A stretch of 64,000 nt of DNA from assembly GCF_001902295.1 (NCBI RefSeq), contig NZ_CP018335.1, positions 2,914,001 through 2,978,000 on the forward strand, given 5' to 3'. The notes under the pieces were generated by a model, which was not told the DNA's origin, did not search any database, and saw only the letters and a list, made by a program, of their open reading frames with translations. This stretch comes from Clostridium kluyveri (GTDB lineage Bacteria > Bacillota > Clostridia > Clostridiales > Clostridiaceae). How positions within the stretch are numbered: the first letter of the stretch is position 1; every line of letters starts with the position of its first letter. A program made the translations under genes and the position numbers. Shown piece after piece: positions 8,940-17,995 of the stretch.

Positions 8940-10142
8940 ATGAAAGATATTTTTTTAGAAGTTTTAAGAACAAGTTTGTTAGTAGGAATATTAATATTTG
9001 GAATAATTATTGCAAAAGATAAGTTTTTAACTAAGTATAGTCATAAATTCAACTACTTTTTAGCTATTATAATAATTATAAGAATGCTTTTAGTAGTCAG
9101 CATTAAACTTAATATAAGTGATTTTATAAACAAGAATTACACTGCTTATCATAGAATTATATATAATTTAGCCCAATACCATCTAAACAGTATAAATGTA
9201 ATTGACTATACTTATATTGCAATGTTGATCTGGCTTATGGGATTAATAGTAACCTTACTATATTATGCTTATTTCCAAGGAAAATTTTATTTTAAAATCA
9301 GAAATAATATGACTTTTATAAAGGATAGAAGAATAGTAGAAATTTTGAATAATGAAAAAATAAATTTCAATATAACTAATAATATAAAAGTAGAAATAGT
9401 AAAAGGAATTTCTTCACCGGCCATAATAGGGATACTAAGTTCTACAATAATTGTACCGGATCAAGAATTTTCAAACAATGAATTAAAATGGATATTCAGA
9501 CATGAACTAGTTCATTTTAAAAGAAAAGATAATATTATAAAGCTTCTTATGATATTATCCTCATCATTACATTGGTTCAACCCATTAATATATATATTTA
9601 GAGAATTTTTTAGCGAACAATGTGAGTTATCCTGTGATGAAGCAGTTATTAGTGGATCTAAGACGGAGGATATTAAAGAATACGCATTGCTTTTAGTAAA
9701 ATGCGCCAGGTATAGAAATACACTTAAACTTTCTATGATGTCATCACAGTTAACTAATAAAAAAGTAAATATAACGAAAAGGAGGATAGAAAATATGTTA
9801 AATTTGAAATCAAGAAAAAAGGGAATGGCTGCTGCTGCTATATCATTGGCTGTTATAGGTGGATCTCTATTTGCATTAAATATCAATAAAGCATCAGCAA
9901 TAGTTGAGGAAAATACCACTAATACTGTAGCTGAAAAAAAATTGAATCAAAACAATAGTGATTATACAGACAGAAGCATAGTAGTAAAGAGAAGCTCAAT
10001 AGTAACTTTGGAAACATATACCTATAAAGATGCTCCAGAAGAACTAAGAAAAGAACATGAGGAAAACTGCAAAGCAATTAATATAGAAGTGAAGGATTCA
10101 GATGTAATTGGGAAATTTGTTTCAGTAATTTGGGATAAATAA
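8940..10142 (+). CDS. BlaR1/MecR1-type M56 membrane metallopeptidase
   Basis: The 400-aa protein has N-terminal transmembrane helices (about 10-30, 38-60, 95-115). A zinc-protease motif HELVH follows in RHELVHFKRKDN, with downstream SCDEAVI supplying the third ligand region. Another membrane helix is near residue 295-315. The extracellular C-terminus is only about 80 residues and lacks the penicillin-binding sensor domain of true BlaR1, so the signal is probably different. It shares a transcript with the repressor gene just upstream. Confidence 0.85.
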   Translation: MKDIFLEVLRTSLLVGILIFGIIIAKDKFLTKYSHKFNYFLAIIIIIRMLLVVSIKLNISDFINKNYTAYHRIIYNLAQYHLNSINVIDYTYIAMLIWLMGLIVTLLYYAYFQGKFYFKIRNNMTFIKDRRIVEILNNEKINFNITNNIKVEIVKGISSPAIIGILSSTIIVPDQEFSNNELKWIFRHELVHFKRKDNIIKLLMILSSSLHWFNPLIYIFREFFSEQCELSCDEAVISGSKTEDIKEYALLLVKCARYRNTLKLSMMSSQLTNKKVNITKRRIENMLNLKSRKKGMAAAAISLAVIGGSLFALNINKASAIVEENTTNTVAEKKLNQNNSDYTDRSIVVKRSSIVTLETYTYKDAPEELRKEHEENCKAINIEVKDSDVIGKFVSVIWDK

Positions 10143-10228
10143 TATTAAAAAAGCTCTATGCTAATTTTTAGTCATAAAGCTAATATAAATAAGTTTTATT
10201 TTACATCTACCATAACTAATTATTGATT

Positions 10229-10249
10229 AATTGTATTATAAATACAATT
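10229..10249. promoter_or_regulatory. perfect inverted repeat upstream of the toxin
   Basis: AATTGTATT and AATACAATT flank a central ATA. It lies about 60 bp upstream of the toxin start codon and overlaps the likely -10 region. It could be an operator or an RNA stem. Confidence 0.4.
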
Positions 10250-10272
10250 CAGTACAGTTAAGCGGGCTACTG

Positions 10273-10308
10273 GTATCACTCATCCCTCTTTAAAGGAAGG
10301 TGTGATAC
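10273..10308 (+). promoter_or_regulatory. stem-loop around the toxin ribosome site
   Basis: GTATCAC (10273-10279) pairs with GTGATAC (10302-10308). The loop holds AAAGGAAGG, the likely ribosome site, only a few bases before the ATG at 10311. Such masking of the ribosome site is common in type I toxin messages. Confidence 0.55.
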
Positions 10309-10310
10309 TT

Positions 10311-10409
10311 ATGAGTAACGAATTATTAACATTATTATTTCAAGCAGGCTTATTTTTAATGGCACTGTTAACATTTATAGTGTTACTTATAGAAAAAATA
10401 AAAAAATAG
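10311..10409 (+). CDS. holin-like type I toxin peptide, 32 aa
   Basis: The peptide MSNELLTLLFQAGLFLMALL... continues with TFIVLLIEKIKK. It has one hydrophobic helix and a basic end, as in the putative holin-like toxin family (Hol-Tox; TxpA-like). It has its own ribosome site inside a hairpin, ends in a bidirectional terminator, and faces a convergent promoter on the other strand, the usual layout of a type I toxin-antitoxin module. It is expected to act on the cell membrane when unrestrained. Confidence 0.7.
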   Translation: MSNELLTLLFQAGLFLMALLTFIVLLIEKIKK

Positions 10410-10537
10410 TAGCCCCTACCGCAATTGGATGCTACTATTTTTTACTTACAAAAATTTAGTGATGCCAGTTGCCTAAGCAACTAGAATTGTATACTACAGT
10501 GTGTTACTACACCCTGTTTTTATTATGCTCACTTATT
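10399..10537 (-). ncRNA. predicted antisense RNA to the toxin 3' end
   Basis: On the minus strand TATACA (10567-10572) and TATAAT (10544-10549) are 17 bp apart, a good sigma-A promoter. The transcript would start near 10537 and run to the terminator at the toxin stop, overlapping the toxin message 3' end as in txpA/RatA. It contains the hairpin AGTTGCTTAGGCAACT. No protein is encoded. Not shown to be expressed. Confidence 0.5.
10405..10444. terminator. bidirectional terminator at the toxin stop
   Basis: AATAGTAGC (10405-10413) pairs with GCTACTATT (10431-10439). T runs follow on the plus strand, and an A run on the other side gives Ts on the minus strand. It can end both the toxin message and the convergent RNA. 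Confidence 0.75.
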
Positions 10538-10707
10538 AATTTTATTATACCATACATCCACGTGGATGTATATTAAATGATATATTTTTATATTATTTAA
10601 TATTAAATAAGTTAAGCGCTTTTTATGATATTCATAAACTCTAGTAATTTTTTCACAAAGTTTTAAATATTCTTGGACAGTCATAAAGTTATAAGATTCT
10701 GGAACAC

Positions 10708-11823
10708 CTACTCAAATAATTTTTCTTTCAATTTTTTAATAATCATATTGTACTGTTCATCTTCTTTTAACGGTGTAAATGCAGGATTTTCAGTAATAGC
10801 CTCAATGAAATTTTTCTTAATTGTTATCTCATCTAATGGTGTGTTTGTTCCAATACAAATATTATCCTCAAGCCATTTATTTACCTTGGTAAAATATCCA
10901 TTTCCTTTTAATCTCAATGGATATTGATATCCACAAACAATGCTCACATATTCTTCTAATGCATTTACTGCCTTTTCTTTCTTCTGCTGAATCAAATATC
11001 CTTGTGCAGCAACAATATGAATTCCAAAGACCGCATTTGTCAAAATCTCTTTCATCTGAAAAGAGTTGATAATCTGAATCCCCTGAGAATATATTTGCTC
11101 AAATAAAGCTGGTTCCGTCATGTGCATGGAAAGATAATTGGTTAAGAGCGTTAATGTATTTATTATATTTTGATATAGTAATATTTGATTCACCTCATTC
11201 GCTTGAGCATTTTCTCCCAGCATTTGATATGCATTAATCAGCATAACATCATCTCCGCTATAAGGAGTTAATTTGTCATCTAATAATTGAATAACTTCTT
11301 TGCTATTTCCCTGCATCATTTCTGCCAATGCTTCCATAGTATTTGCACTTTTTATGTCAGAAATGTTCTCTGATTCCTCTTTTACTCTCTGACTCAGAAG
11401 TATACATTGGTGAATAATTTCTTTTTTTATTTCCTCAGTCTTTGCTAAAGGCAAATAGTTTAATAATAATTGAATCATAGACAATAAAAATGGAAAACAA
11501 GAATAGTATTTCTTTATCATTTTGTTACACTGCTCCATTACTTCCTCAAACTGTTTTGTAGCAAATTCATGTGAAAGTTTATTATAAATTTTTTTAATAT
11601 CTTCCTTTGTAAGTTGTGGAGAATATCCCAGTAATTCATCTACTGAAACATTAAAATAAGTTGCAAGTTCAGGAAGAAGTAAAATATCAGGATAACTCAA
11701 TCCTGATTCCCATTTGGAAACAGATGCTTTAGAAACTCCAATATAATCTGCTAACTGTTCTTGCGTTATTCCTTTCTCTTTTCTTTTTTGAATAATACAT
11801 CTACTTATATTTAGCTCTCTCAT
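10708..11823 (-). CDS. XRE regulator with TPR-like C-terminal region
   Basis: I choose the start at 11823 (MRELNISRCIIQ), behind AGAGGTG. Residues 5-60 are a Cro/C1 helix-turn-helix (ITQEQLADYIGVSKASVSKWESGLSYPDI). The remaining roughly 300 residues are helical with tetratricopeptide-like spacing, a layout seen in many clostridial regulators that sense peptides or small ligands. It stands alone on the minus strand, between the toxin module and a TetR gene. Target unknown. Confidence 0.85.
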   Translation of the reverse strand: MRELNISRCIIQKRKEKGITQEQLADYIGVSKASVSKWESGLSYPDILLLPELATYFNVSVDELLGYSPQLTKEDIKKIYNKLSHEFATKQFEEVMEQCNKMIKKYYSCFPFLLSMIQLLLNYLPLAKTEEIKKEIIHQCILLSQRVKEESENISDIKSANTMEALAEMMQGNSKEVIQLLDDKLTPYSGDDVMLINAYQMLGENAQANEVNQILLYQNIINTLTLLTNYLSMHMTEPALFEQIYSQGIQIINSFQMKEILTNAVFGIHIVAAQGYLIQQKKEKAVNALEEYVSIVCGYQYPLRLKGNGYFTKVNKWLEDNICIGTNTPLDEITIKKNFIEAITENPAFTPLKEDEQYNMIIKKLKEKLFE

Positions 11824-11832
11824 ATCCATCAC

Positions 11833-12165
11833 CTCTAATGATATTTTATGTGTTGAGCCATTCCCTGTCGATGGATTTATAGTTGATTTTAGTGAAATAA
11901 GTTAACCTACAGGAAACTTCCTTAAATAATTAAAGCCCTGCTTCTCGAAAATATAAAATTTACATTCACTATACATGTTATGGATACATAAAAAATGGCC
12001 AAGTTATAGAACTTGACATTATAGATGTGAAACATTCAATTTGTTTAAGAATTAAATGTCATAGGAGTAATAGATTAGATTTCATTGTTAAAAATCATAA
12101 CTTATTAGAATTTATTTACAACAATCCAATCAAAAGGCCAAAGGACCTATTAGTTAATACAAGAC
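11833..12165 (+). other. gene-free stretch with a possible ORF remnant
   Basis: A frame on the plus strand from about 11965 to 12197 is open (GYIKNGQVIELDIIDV..., then KRPKDLLVNTR) but has no start codon or ribosome site. It runs into the 3' end of the TetR gene on the other strand. It may be a fragment of a lost gene. Nothing else is recognised here. Confidence 0.25.
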
Positions 12166-12732
12166 TTAACACAAATTTCTTGAAACTGACAAAATAAAAT
12201 CATCTATCATCAGTTGAAAACTGTCTTCTGAACTTACTGGATTTTGGAAATACCCGAGGAAATTTAAAGAAATAAAGCCATGTAACAAACTCCTTAATGC
12301 CCGGCTTTTATGAACCAAATGTGTTTCATCCTCAATATAAAAATGTAAAATTTGACGAATAATACTGGTAGTTTCTTTCGCTAAACGATGTACTTCCTTA
12401 TCTTCTGTACTTGGAATATTCATAATAAGCCCATAAGCAGACTTGTTTTCAAAAGCAAAGTCTCTATAAGCGTTGGCATACTCTCTAATAGCATCTCCAC
12501 CACTTTTGCCAATTAATCTTTGCATTAATTTCAAATTCAATTTATTTAAAAGGTATATTGTCATTTCTATTTTAAGGTTATCCATATTAGTAAAATGATT
12601 ATATAAAGATGGGTATTTTATGTCCAGCTTTTCTGCAATTTTTGGGAAAGTAATTTGATTAAGTCCAATTTCATCAGCCAATGAAAAAGCAACTTGAATA
12701 ATTTTCTCTTTGGTTAAATTTCGCTTTCGCAT
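12166..12732 (-). CDS. TetR-family repressor, likely of the MFS exporter
   Basis: The 188-aa protein begins with a TetR helix-turn-helix (KEKIIQVAFSLADEIGLNQITFPKIAEKLDIKYPSLYNHF) and has a TetR_C-type ligand domain (LHGFISLNFLGYF). It is divergent from an MFS exporter gene, and a palindrome lies between them. The natural reading is an exporter repressor released by the exporter's substrate. Confidence 0.9.
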   Translation of the reverse strand: MRKRNLTKEKIIQVAFSLADEIGLNQITFPKIAEKLDIKYPSLYNHFTNMDNLKIEMTIYLLNKLNLKLMQRLIGKSGGDAIREYANAYRDFAFENKSAYGLIMNIPSTEDKEVHRLAKETTSIIRQILHFYIEDETHLVHKSRALRSLLHGFISLNFLGYFQNPVSSEDSFQLMIDDFILSVSRNLC

Positions 12733-12799
12733 TATTCTATAACTCCTTCGTATAATTTCACTTTATGAAAATAGTTTATCATAAAAAAATATATTTATC

Positions 12800-12818
12800 A
12801 AACTATAAAATATAGTTT
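12800..12818. promoter_or_regulatory. palindromic operator between tetR and MFS genes
   Basis: AAACTATA (12800-12807) and TATAGTTT (12811-12818) are perfect arms around AAA. A related ATAGTTTATCA half lies at about 12769-12779. The position in the divergent promoter region fits a TetR operator. Confidence 0.6.
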
Positions 12819-12977
12819 ACATGTTATATCTTATAATTTATAATAATATTAAGAAGTAATACATAGTGCAGTATACATTTTATTGCCCTTTAGTTATTTG
12901 TTAATTGTTATTTTCGTTATGTATTGTAGATAGCAGCATTATTTATGTTGAGTTATAGCAAAGAGAAGAGGTATATT

Positions 12978-14168
12978 ATGAAAATGTGGAGAAGAAATTT
13001 AATGGTTTGTTGGTTTGGAATGTTTGTAACCAGTGTAGGAATGAGTCAAATTGCCCCGGTATTACCCCTCTATATAAAACATCTTGGCATTTCTAATACA
13101 GCTTTAATTGAACAATTTTCAGGAATTGCTTTTGGTATTACCTTTATAATTTCAGCTGTTTTTTCACCAATCTGGGGACACGCTGCTGATAAATTTGGAC
13201 GAAAGCCAATGCTTTTACGAGCAAGCCTTGGTATGGCGATAGTTATATTCAGCATGGGTTTCGCACAAAATGTATATGAACTAATAATATTAAGAGTATT
13301 ACAAGGTATTATCACAGGCTACAGTACAGCTTGTATTACACTGATTGCAACTCAGACAGATAAGGAACATGCAGGATGGGCTTTAGGTACGCTCTCAACA
13401 TCAAGTATCGCAGGATCACTACTTGGACCAATGATTGGCGGATATATTGGAGAAAACTTTGGTTTACAAAATGTATTTTTTATAACAGGTATACTTATGA
13501 TGATTACATTCATTACAACTGCTTTATTTGTAAGGGAATCCTTTACTCGTGAGAATAAAAAAGTGAGCAGTATTAAGGAAATATGGAGTATTATTCCAAA
13601 CAAAAGTTTAACTATTATAATGTTCGTAACCTCTTTTATATTAACTCTAGCGTTATATTCTATAGAACCAATCATAACAGTATATATTGCTCAATTATCT
13701 CGTAATAGCAATCACGTTGCTCTGTTAGCTGGAATGGCATTCTCAGTCTCAGGATTAGCAAATATAATTGCAGCTCCAAGACTTGGAAAACTTTCTGATA
13801 AAATTGGAGCGCAGAAAGTTATATTAGTTGCACTTGTGGTGGCAGGAATAATTTTTATACCACAGGCCTTTGTAAAAAATCCCTGGCAGCTAATGGGTCT
13901 TCGCTTTCTATTAGGACTGGCGATGGGGGGACTTAATCCTTCTGTTAATGTTTTAGTTAAAAGAATTACACCAGATTCTCTTACAGGTAGAGTTTTTGGT
14001 TTTAATATATCCGCCCAATATTTAGGCATATTTGGGGGATCAATTTTAGGGGGACAAGTGGCAGCTTATTTAGGTATAAGATATATTTTTTTTATTACAA
14101 GTACGTTGCTGCTGCTAAATGCCGTGTGGGTTTATTTTAAAGTATATAAAAAACTCAGCTTAAATTAA
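12978..14168 (+). CDS. MFS drug exporter, 12-helix type
   Basis: The start at 12978 (MKMWRRNLMVCWFGMF) is chosen because AGAAGAGG is 6 nt upstream. The protein has twelve hydrophobic segments and the MFS motif A between helices 2 and 3 (GHAADKFGRKPMLLR). Motif C-like GxxxGPxxGG appears as GSLLGPMIGGYIG. It is close to multidrug MFS exporters of Gram-positive bacteria. It is divergent from a TetR gene. The isochorismatase-like gene downstream may be in the same transcript. Confidence 0.9.
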   Translation: MKMWRRNLMVCWFGMFVTSVGMSQIAPVLPLYIKHLGISNTALIEQFSGIAFGITFIISAVFSPIWGHAADKFGRKPMLLRASLGMAIVIFSMGFAQNVYELIILRVLQGIITGYSTACITLIATQTDKEHAGWALGTLSTSSIAGSLLGPMIGGYIGENFGLQNVFFITGILMMITFITTALFVRESFTRENKKVSSIKEIWSIIPNKSLTIIMFVTSFILTLALYSIEPIITVYIAQLSRNSNHVALLAGMAFSVSGLANIIAAPRLGKLSDKIGAQKVILVALVVAGIIFIPQAFVKNPWQLMGLRFLLGLAMGGLNPSVNVLVKRITPDSLTGRVFGFNISAQYLGIFGGSILGGQVAAYLGIRYIFFITSTLLLLNAVWVYFKVYKKLSLN

Positions 14169-14285
14169 TAATCATCACAATATAAAATGAAATTATAAAC
14201 TATATTATATTTATAGTCTATGTATAATAGCCATGACAAGGGGCTTACAGTACCTTGTACACAAGATAAAAAAGGAGATAAAGAA

Positions 14286-14885
14286 ATGGAAGATTTAAAA
14301 TCAAGAGAAACTGAATTAATAAAATCAGAAAAAACAGCTCTGGTAATCATAGACTTACAAAATGGAATTGTGAATAGGGAGCTTTCACCTCATACTGGTG
14401 TAGAGGTTGTTCAAAATGCAAGCAGATTAATCAATGTATTCACAGAAAAGGGAGCCTTTGTAGTTCTTGTAAGAGTTTCCTCCATAGATGGAAAAGATAT
14501 GTTAAAGCCAAGTGTAGATTCCAAGATTAATCCAACACAATTCCCAGAAGGATGGGATAGCTATGTACCTGAAATAGCAAATAATAAAAATGCTCATACT
14601 ATTACCAAAAGACAATGGGGTGCATTCTATGGTACTGATCTTGACTTACAATTAAGACGTCGTGGAATTGATACTATTGTACTATGCGGCATTTCCACCG
14701 GAATTGGCGTAGATACCACGGCAAGAGAAGCTTTTCAACATGGTTATAATCAAATCTTTGTGGAAGATGCAATGACAGCGGGATCAAAAGAAGAGCATGA
14801 CTATGTTTGTAAACACATCTTCCCTAGGATAGGTAAACTTAGAAGAAGTGAAGAAATAGTTTTATCCGAACGCTGCCATTGCTAA
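14286..14885 (+). CDS. isochorismatase-family cysteine hydrolase
   Basis: The start at 14286 is set by AAGGAGATAAAGAA. The protein has the family core: TALVIIDLQNGIV with the catalytic Asp, the KRQWGAFYGTDLD region with the Lys, and TIVLCGISTGIGVDTTAREA. In that last motif the usual Cys is the one in LCGISTG. Members hydrolyse amides or isochorismate; the substrate here is unknown. The last seven codons (LSERCHC) lie inside a family A repeat, so the repeat supplies the C-terminus. Confidence 0.88.
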   Translation: MEDLKSRETELIKSEKTALVIIDLQNGIVNRELSPHTGVEVVQNASRLINVFTEKGAFVVLVRVSSIDGKDMLKPSVDSKINPTQFPEGWDSYVPEIANNKNAHTITKRQWGAFYGTDLDLQLRRRGIDTIVLCGISTGIGVDTTAREAFQHGYNQIFVEDAMTAGSKEEHDYVCKHIFPRIGKLRRSEEIVLSERCHC

Positions 14886-15061
14886 TACTCCCATCTTCTT
14901 CAAAGTGGGAGATAAGCACTGCTACGCGCCTGGATAAGTTCTTCCCCTAAAGGATAACGTATTCTAAGTGCTAAAGACACTAAGAATACTGTTAATAAGG
15001 TTCAGATGGAGATAAGTATTTTTCTATAGCAAACTCCGCCTGAACCTAAGAATCACTTGAT
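14862..15061 (-). repeat. family A structured repeat, copy 2 (long form)
   Basis: A full 200-bp copy, the cleanest in the window. In RNA sense (minus strand) it has the GGTTCAGGCGGAG/CTCCATCTGAACC stem, the GTATTCTTAGTG/CACTTAGAATAC hairpin, the CTCCCA/TGGGAG hairpin and terminal CGGATAA. It overlaps the 3' end of the isochorismatase-like gene. Confidence 0.85.
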
Positions 15062-15155
15062 CATAATGTCCATTTCCAAGGGTTCAGTCCAAATAATATA
15101 GATGTGAAAATAACACTATCTATTATCTCCTGCCCAATACTCCTCTACAACTTTG

Positions 15156-15214
15156 AATTGGGAATAAATGTGATATTTATTCTAAACATTAAAATATCAT
15201 ATTTACTCCCAATT
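15156..15214. repeat. long inverted repeat after the ECF transporter genes
   Basis: AATTGGGA (15156-15163) with following TAAAT and TGATATTT pairs with AAATATCA, ATTTA and TCCCAATT (ending 15214). It lies 20 bp past the ATPase stop codon and may end that transcript, though the T run is weak. Confidence 0.5.
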
Positions 15215-15233
15215 TGATTTTCAATAAAGAAAA

Positions 15234-16025
15234 TTATAGCTCATAGTTATGCATGTGAAAATGTGCATGATGATTTCCTTCATGACAGTGATAATATTCA
15301 TCTACTAGATTTACTTTTTTCAGTAAATCTATCTCTGCTAGCAGTTTCTCTGTTGGTAAATCAGCTGCAATACAATGATCCTCTCCAAACAGTACAGCTC
15401 TTTTTGATATTTCCTGTACTAGCTCTAAATTATGTGTTGAAGTTATCAATGTCTTCCCCATTTTATTCAATTTAACTAGAAATTCCGCAAGCCATCTCTG
15501 AGTTCTAGGATCAAGACCGTTCATGGGTTCATCAAGGACAAGAACTTCTGGATTTAAGGCTAAAACACAAGCAACAGCAACTTTTCGTTTTTCTCCACCA
15601 CTTAAATGATATGGCTGTCTATGCTTGAAATCAGTAATATTTAACAATGATAGACAATCATTAACTCTTTCATCTACATCATTCTCATTCATTCCCATCT
15701 GTCTGGGTCCAAATGCAATTTCATCATAAACATCAGCACAGAACAATTGTGTATCTGAATTTTGAAATACAAAACCTATTTTCTGGTGAAAGAGCTTTGA
15801 GAATTTTGTATCTTGAAGTTTAGCATGAGTTATTTCTTCATTATTAAACTTATAACTCCCACTATCGGGGAAAACAATACCATTTATTAGCTTCAGCAAT
15901 GTTGATTTACCACTGCCATTGGCTCCTAATAATGCCACAGCTTCTCCTTTATTTATATGAAGATTTATATCCTTTAAAGCAGGAATACCTGAATACGAAT
16001 ACGATACATTACTTATATCAATCAT
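15234..16025 (-). CDS. cbiO: ECF nickel/cobalt transporter ATPase
   Basis: The 263-aa protein has Walker A (GANGSGKST), the signature LSGGEKRKVA and Walker B (VLVLDEP), as in CbiO/NikO. The last 20 residues are unusual: YYHCHEGNHHAHFHMHNYEL, a dense His/Cys tail that could bind nickel or cobalt near the ATPase. It follows the CbiQ gene by 5 bp in the order M-Q-O. Confidence 0.92.
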   Translation of the reverse strand: MIDISNVSYSYSGIPALKDINLHINKGEAVALLGANGSGKSTLLKLINGIVFPDSGSYKFNNEEITHAKLQDTKFSKLFHQKIGFVFQNSDTQLFCADVYDEIAFGPRQMGMNENDVDERVNDCLSLLNITDFKHRQPYHLSGGEKRKVAVACVLALNPEVLVLDEPMNGLDPRTQRWLAEFLVKLNKMGKTLITSTHNLELVQEISKRAVLFGEDHCIAADLPTEKLLAEIDLLKKVNLVDEYYHCHEGNHHAHFHMHNYEL

Positions 16026-16030
16026 ACATT

Positions 16031-16828
16031 TTAGACCCTTCCCATGTATATAAAAATAATAATTATTAGTACATTAATTATTACATATATATAGTCTGTA
16101 AAATTTAATTTATTTTTATTATTAATAACTCGATATTCTCCTGTGAAACCTCTGCACTCCATGGCAGTATACATATCTTCAGCAATTTCCTTGGACTTTA
16201 TAAACATTGTTCCAGCAATTCCTGAAAGCGATGCATATTTATTACTATTTTGACCAACTGATCTAAGCTTTAATGAATATAACATATTTAATGAAAATTC
16301 ACCCAGCATAACTATGTATTTTATAGTAATATCCATGACAAAAATAAAAATATCCGGCACAAAAAATCTTTTTAATGCACTGATTATAAAGTTCCATCTT
16401 GTAGAATGAGAAAGTATATTTACACAAGTTACTGTTGCAAATACCTTAGATGTAATCATAATGCTGCTAAACCCATTGTTCCAAAAGATTGCCGGTAAGA
16501 GTATAATAAACGTGAAAGCTGACATTATCAGACTGATTTTTAAAACTTTTATAATTTCTTCGCCATCCATCATACTCAATATCGCTAATAAATATACATT
16601 AATAATAATTGTAAATGTAAAACTTCTTGTAATAGAAACTAACAATATAAGTATAAATGTAAATGTGACTTTCAAGGTTACATTTATCTTAAATTTATTT
16701 TTTTTATATCCGCTTTGAGTTCTTATCTTCGAAAGAACTTCCAATATGGACAGAATACTTTTTGTAATAAAAGTATCCTTATCTGATTTAGGAATATAAT
16801 TTTCATCTTTTAACAACCACTCAGGCAT
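16031..16828 (-). CDS. cbiQ: ECF transporter T-component (CbiQ/NikQ)
   Basis: The 265-aa protein is a polytopic membrane protein with the CbiQ-type coupling region near the C-terminus (MLYSLKLRSVG, and YTAMECRGFTGEYR, the Ala-Arg-Gly-type motif that contacts the ATPase). It lies between the substrate-binding and ATPase genes with 5-bp gaps on each side, so the three form one operon. Confidence 0.92.
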   Translation of the reverse strand: MPEWLLKDENYIPKSDKDTFITKSILSILEVLSKIRTQSGYKKNKFKINVTLKVTFTFILILLVSITRSFTFTIIINVYLLAILSMMDGEEIIKVLKISLIMSAFTFIILLPAIFWNNGFSSIMITSKVFATVTCVNILSHSTRWNFIISALKRFFVPDIFIFVMDITIKYIVMLGEFSLNMLYSLKLRSVGQNSNKYASLSGIAGTMFIKSKEIAEDMYTAMECRGFTGEYRVINNKNKLNFTDYIYVIINVLIIIIFIYMGRV

Positions 16829-16833
16829 ATATA

Positions 16834-17850
16834 TTATTTCTCCTCACTTTTACCAATTATGTCTCCAGTCTTATTTTTCTTTAAACTGCTTATAATCTTA
16901 AATAAAATTACTAAAATTACTACTCCTGTAACTGCTGATAAAATATATCCAGCAGTCTCTGGCAGTCCCTTAATTGCATAATCTGGCATAAAGGTATTAA
17001 AGCTAAATCCATTTTTCATTCCTTCAGGGATATAACCAAGTGTCTTACCACCAATCGATACATTCTTTATTTCATCAGTTCCCCATTCACCCCATGCTGT
17101 TCCGGTTGCAATAAGTCCTATAGGTGTCAAACAAATTAAAGCAACAATTAATCCATAGACAATTTTTGTCTTTCTCTTGGCTCCTTCATATATTGTGCCT
17201 GGAGAAACTTTCTTTATAAATGAAAAAATCGCCACTGTAAATATAACTTCGATTACGCCTGCAACTAGTAAATGAGGAACAAGCATGGCTGGAATTGATA
17301 CAGACAATGGATAGGGACTGTATAATGCTTGTCCGACCGCATTTTTAAATAGGAGAGGCTGAATACCAAATTCTATTCCTGCCATAAAAGCTGCAAAATT
17401 GATTCCTATATAAGCTCCTAATATTATTCCAACATATTCACCTTTTTCAGAATTAGTTCTATCCTTGATAAACTTATAGATAAAATAACCAAGAAAAGGC
17501 ATTATAAATGCCATATTAAAGCAATTAGCTCCAAATGCGAGTATTCCACCATCTCCAAAAAGCAGCGCCTGAATAAGAAGAGCCACAGTAATTGAAATAC
17601 ATGCTGCAAATGGTCCTAAAAGTATAGCCAGCAGCGTCCCTCCTACAGCATGCCCCGTTGTACCTCCTGGCAGCGGTACATTAAACATCATCACAAGAAA
17701 AGAAAATGCAGCGCCTATACCAAGTAATGGCATTTTAACCTTAGATATTTCATTTTTTACCTTTTTAACTGATATCGCCCATATTGGAATCATAGCCGCC
17801 CCCATCACTGCACAAGTGGATGGACTTAAATAATTATCTGGAATATGCAT
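16834..17850 (-). CDS. cbiM: ECF nickel/cobalt S-component, CbiM fused to PDGLE/NikN-like domain
   Basis: It begins MHIPDNYLSPSTC, where His2 and the free N-terminus make the metal site in CbiM/NikM. The core runs to about residue 215 with about seven membrane helices. It is followed by a PDGLE/CbiN-like extension (TAWGEWGTDEI...GLPETAGYI and one more helix). This fused arrangement is frequent in nickel-type systems, which suggests nickel rather than cobalt, but the sequence alone does not decide. Confidence 0.9.
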   Translation of the reverse strand: MHIPDNYLSPSTCAVMGAAMIPIWAISVKKVKNEISKVKMPLLGIGAAFSFLVMMFNVPLPGGTTGHAVGGTLLAILLGPFAACISITVALLIQALLFGDGGILAFGANCFNMAFIMPFLGYFIYKFIKDRTNSEKGEYVGIILGAYIGINFAAFMAGIEFGIQPLLFKNAVGQALYSPYPLSVSIPAMLVPHLLVAGVIEVIFTVAIFSFIKKVSPGTIYEGAKRKTKIVYGLIVALICLTPIGLIATGTAWGEWGTDEIKNVSIGGKTLGYIPEGMKNGFSFNTFMPDYAIKGLPETAGYILSAVTGVVILVILFKIISSLKKNKTGDIIGKSEEK

Positions 17851-17896
17851 ACTTTAACACCCCTTTTTCACAAAATAATTTTAATTTCTTAATATA

Positions 17897-17927
17897 AGAA
17901 TACTACTTAGAGTCAACTCCAAGTCAA
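17897..17927 (-). promoter_or_regulatory. MerR-type promoter of the ECF transporter operon
   Basis: On the minus strand TTGACT (17922-17927) and TATTCT (17897-17902) are 19 bp apart. The dyad CTTGGAGT/ACTCTAAG fills the spacer. Elongated spacers with such dyads are the mark of MerR-activated promoters. Confidence 0.7.
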
Positions 17928-17995
17928 TATTTTTTTGCATAAATCAATTTATTTTTACGAAAATATATTTTCTCCAATTATTTATGAAAGCATGC

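Noticed and set aside
1487..15061. Family A repeat as a riboswitch of the XRE gene
   Set aside because: Only copy 1 lies before a gene in the right sense; the other copies are after genes or antisense, so a mobile-element origin is more likely.
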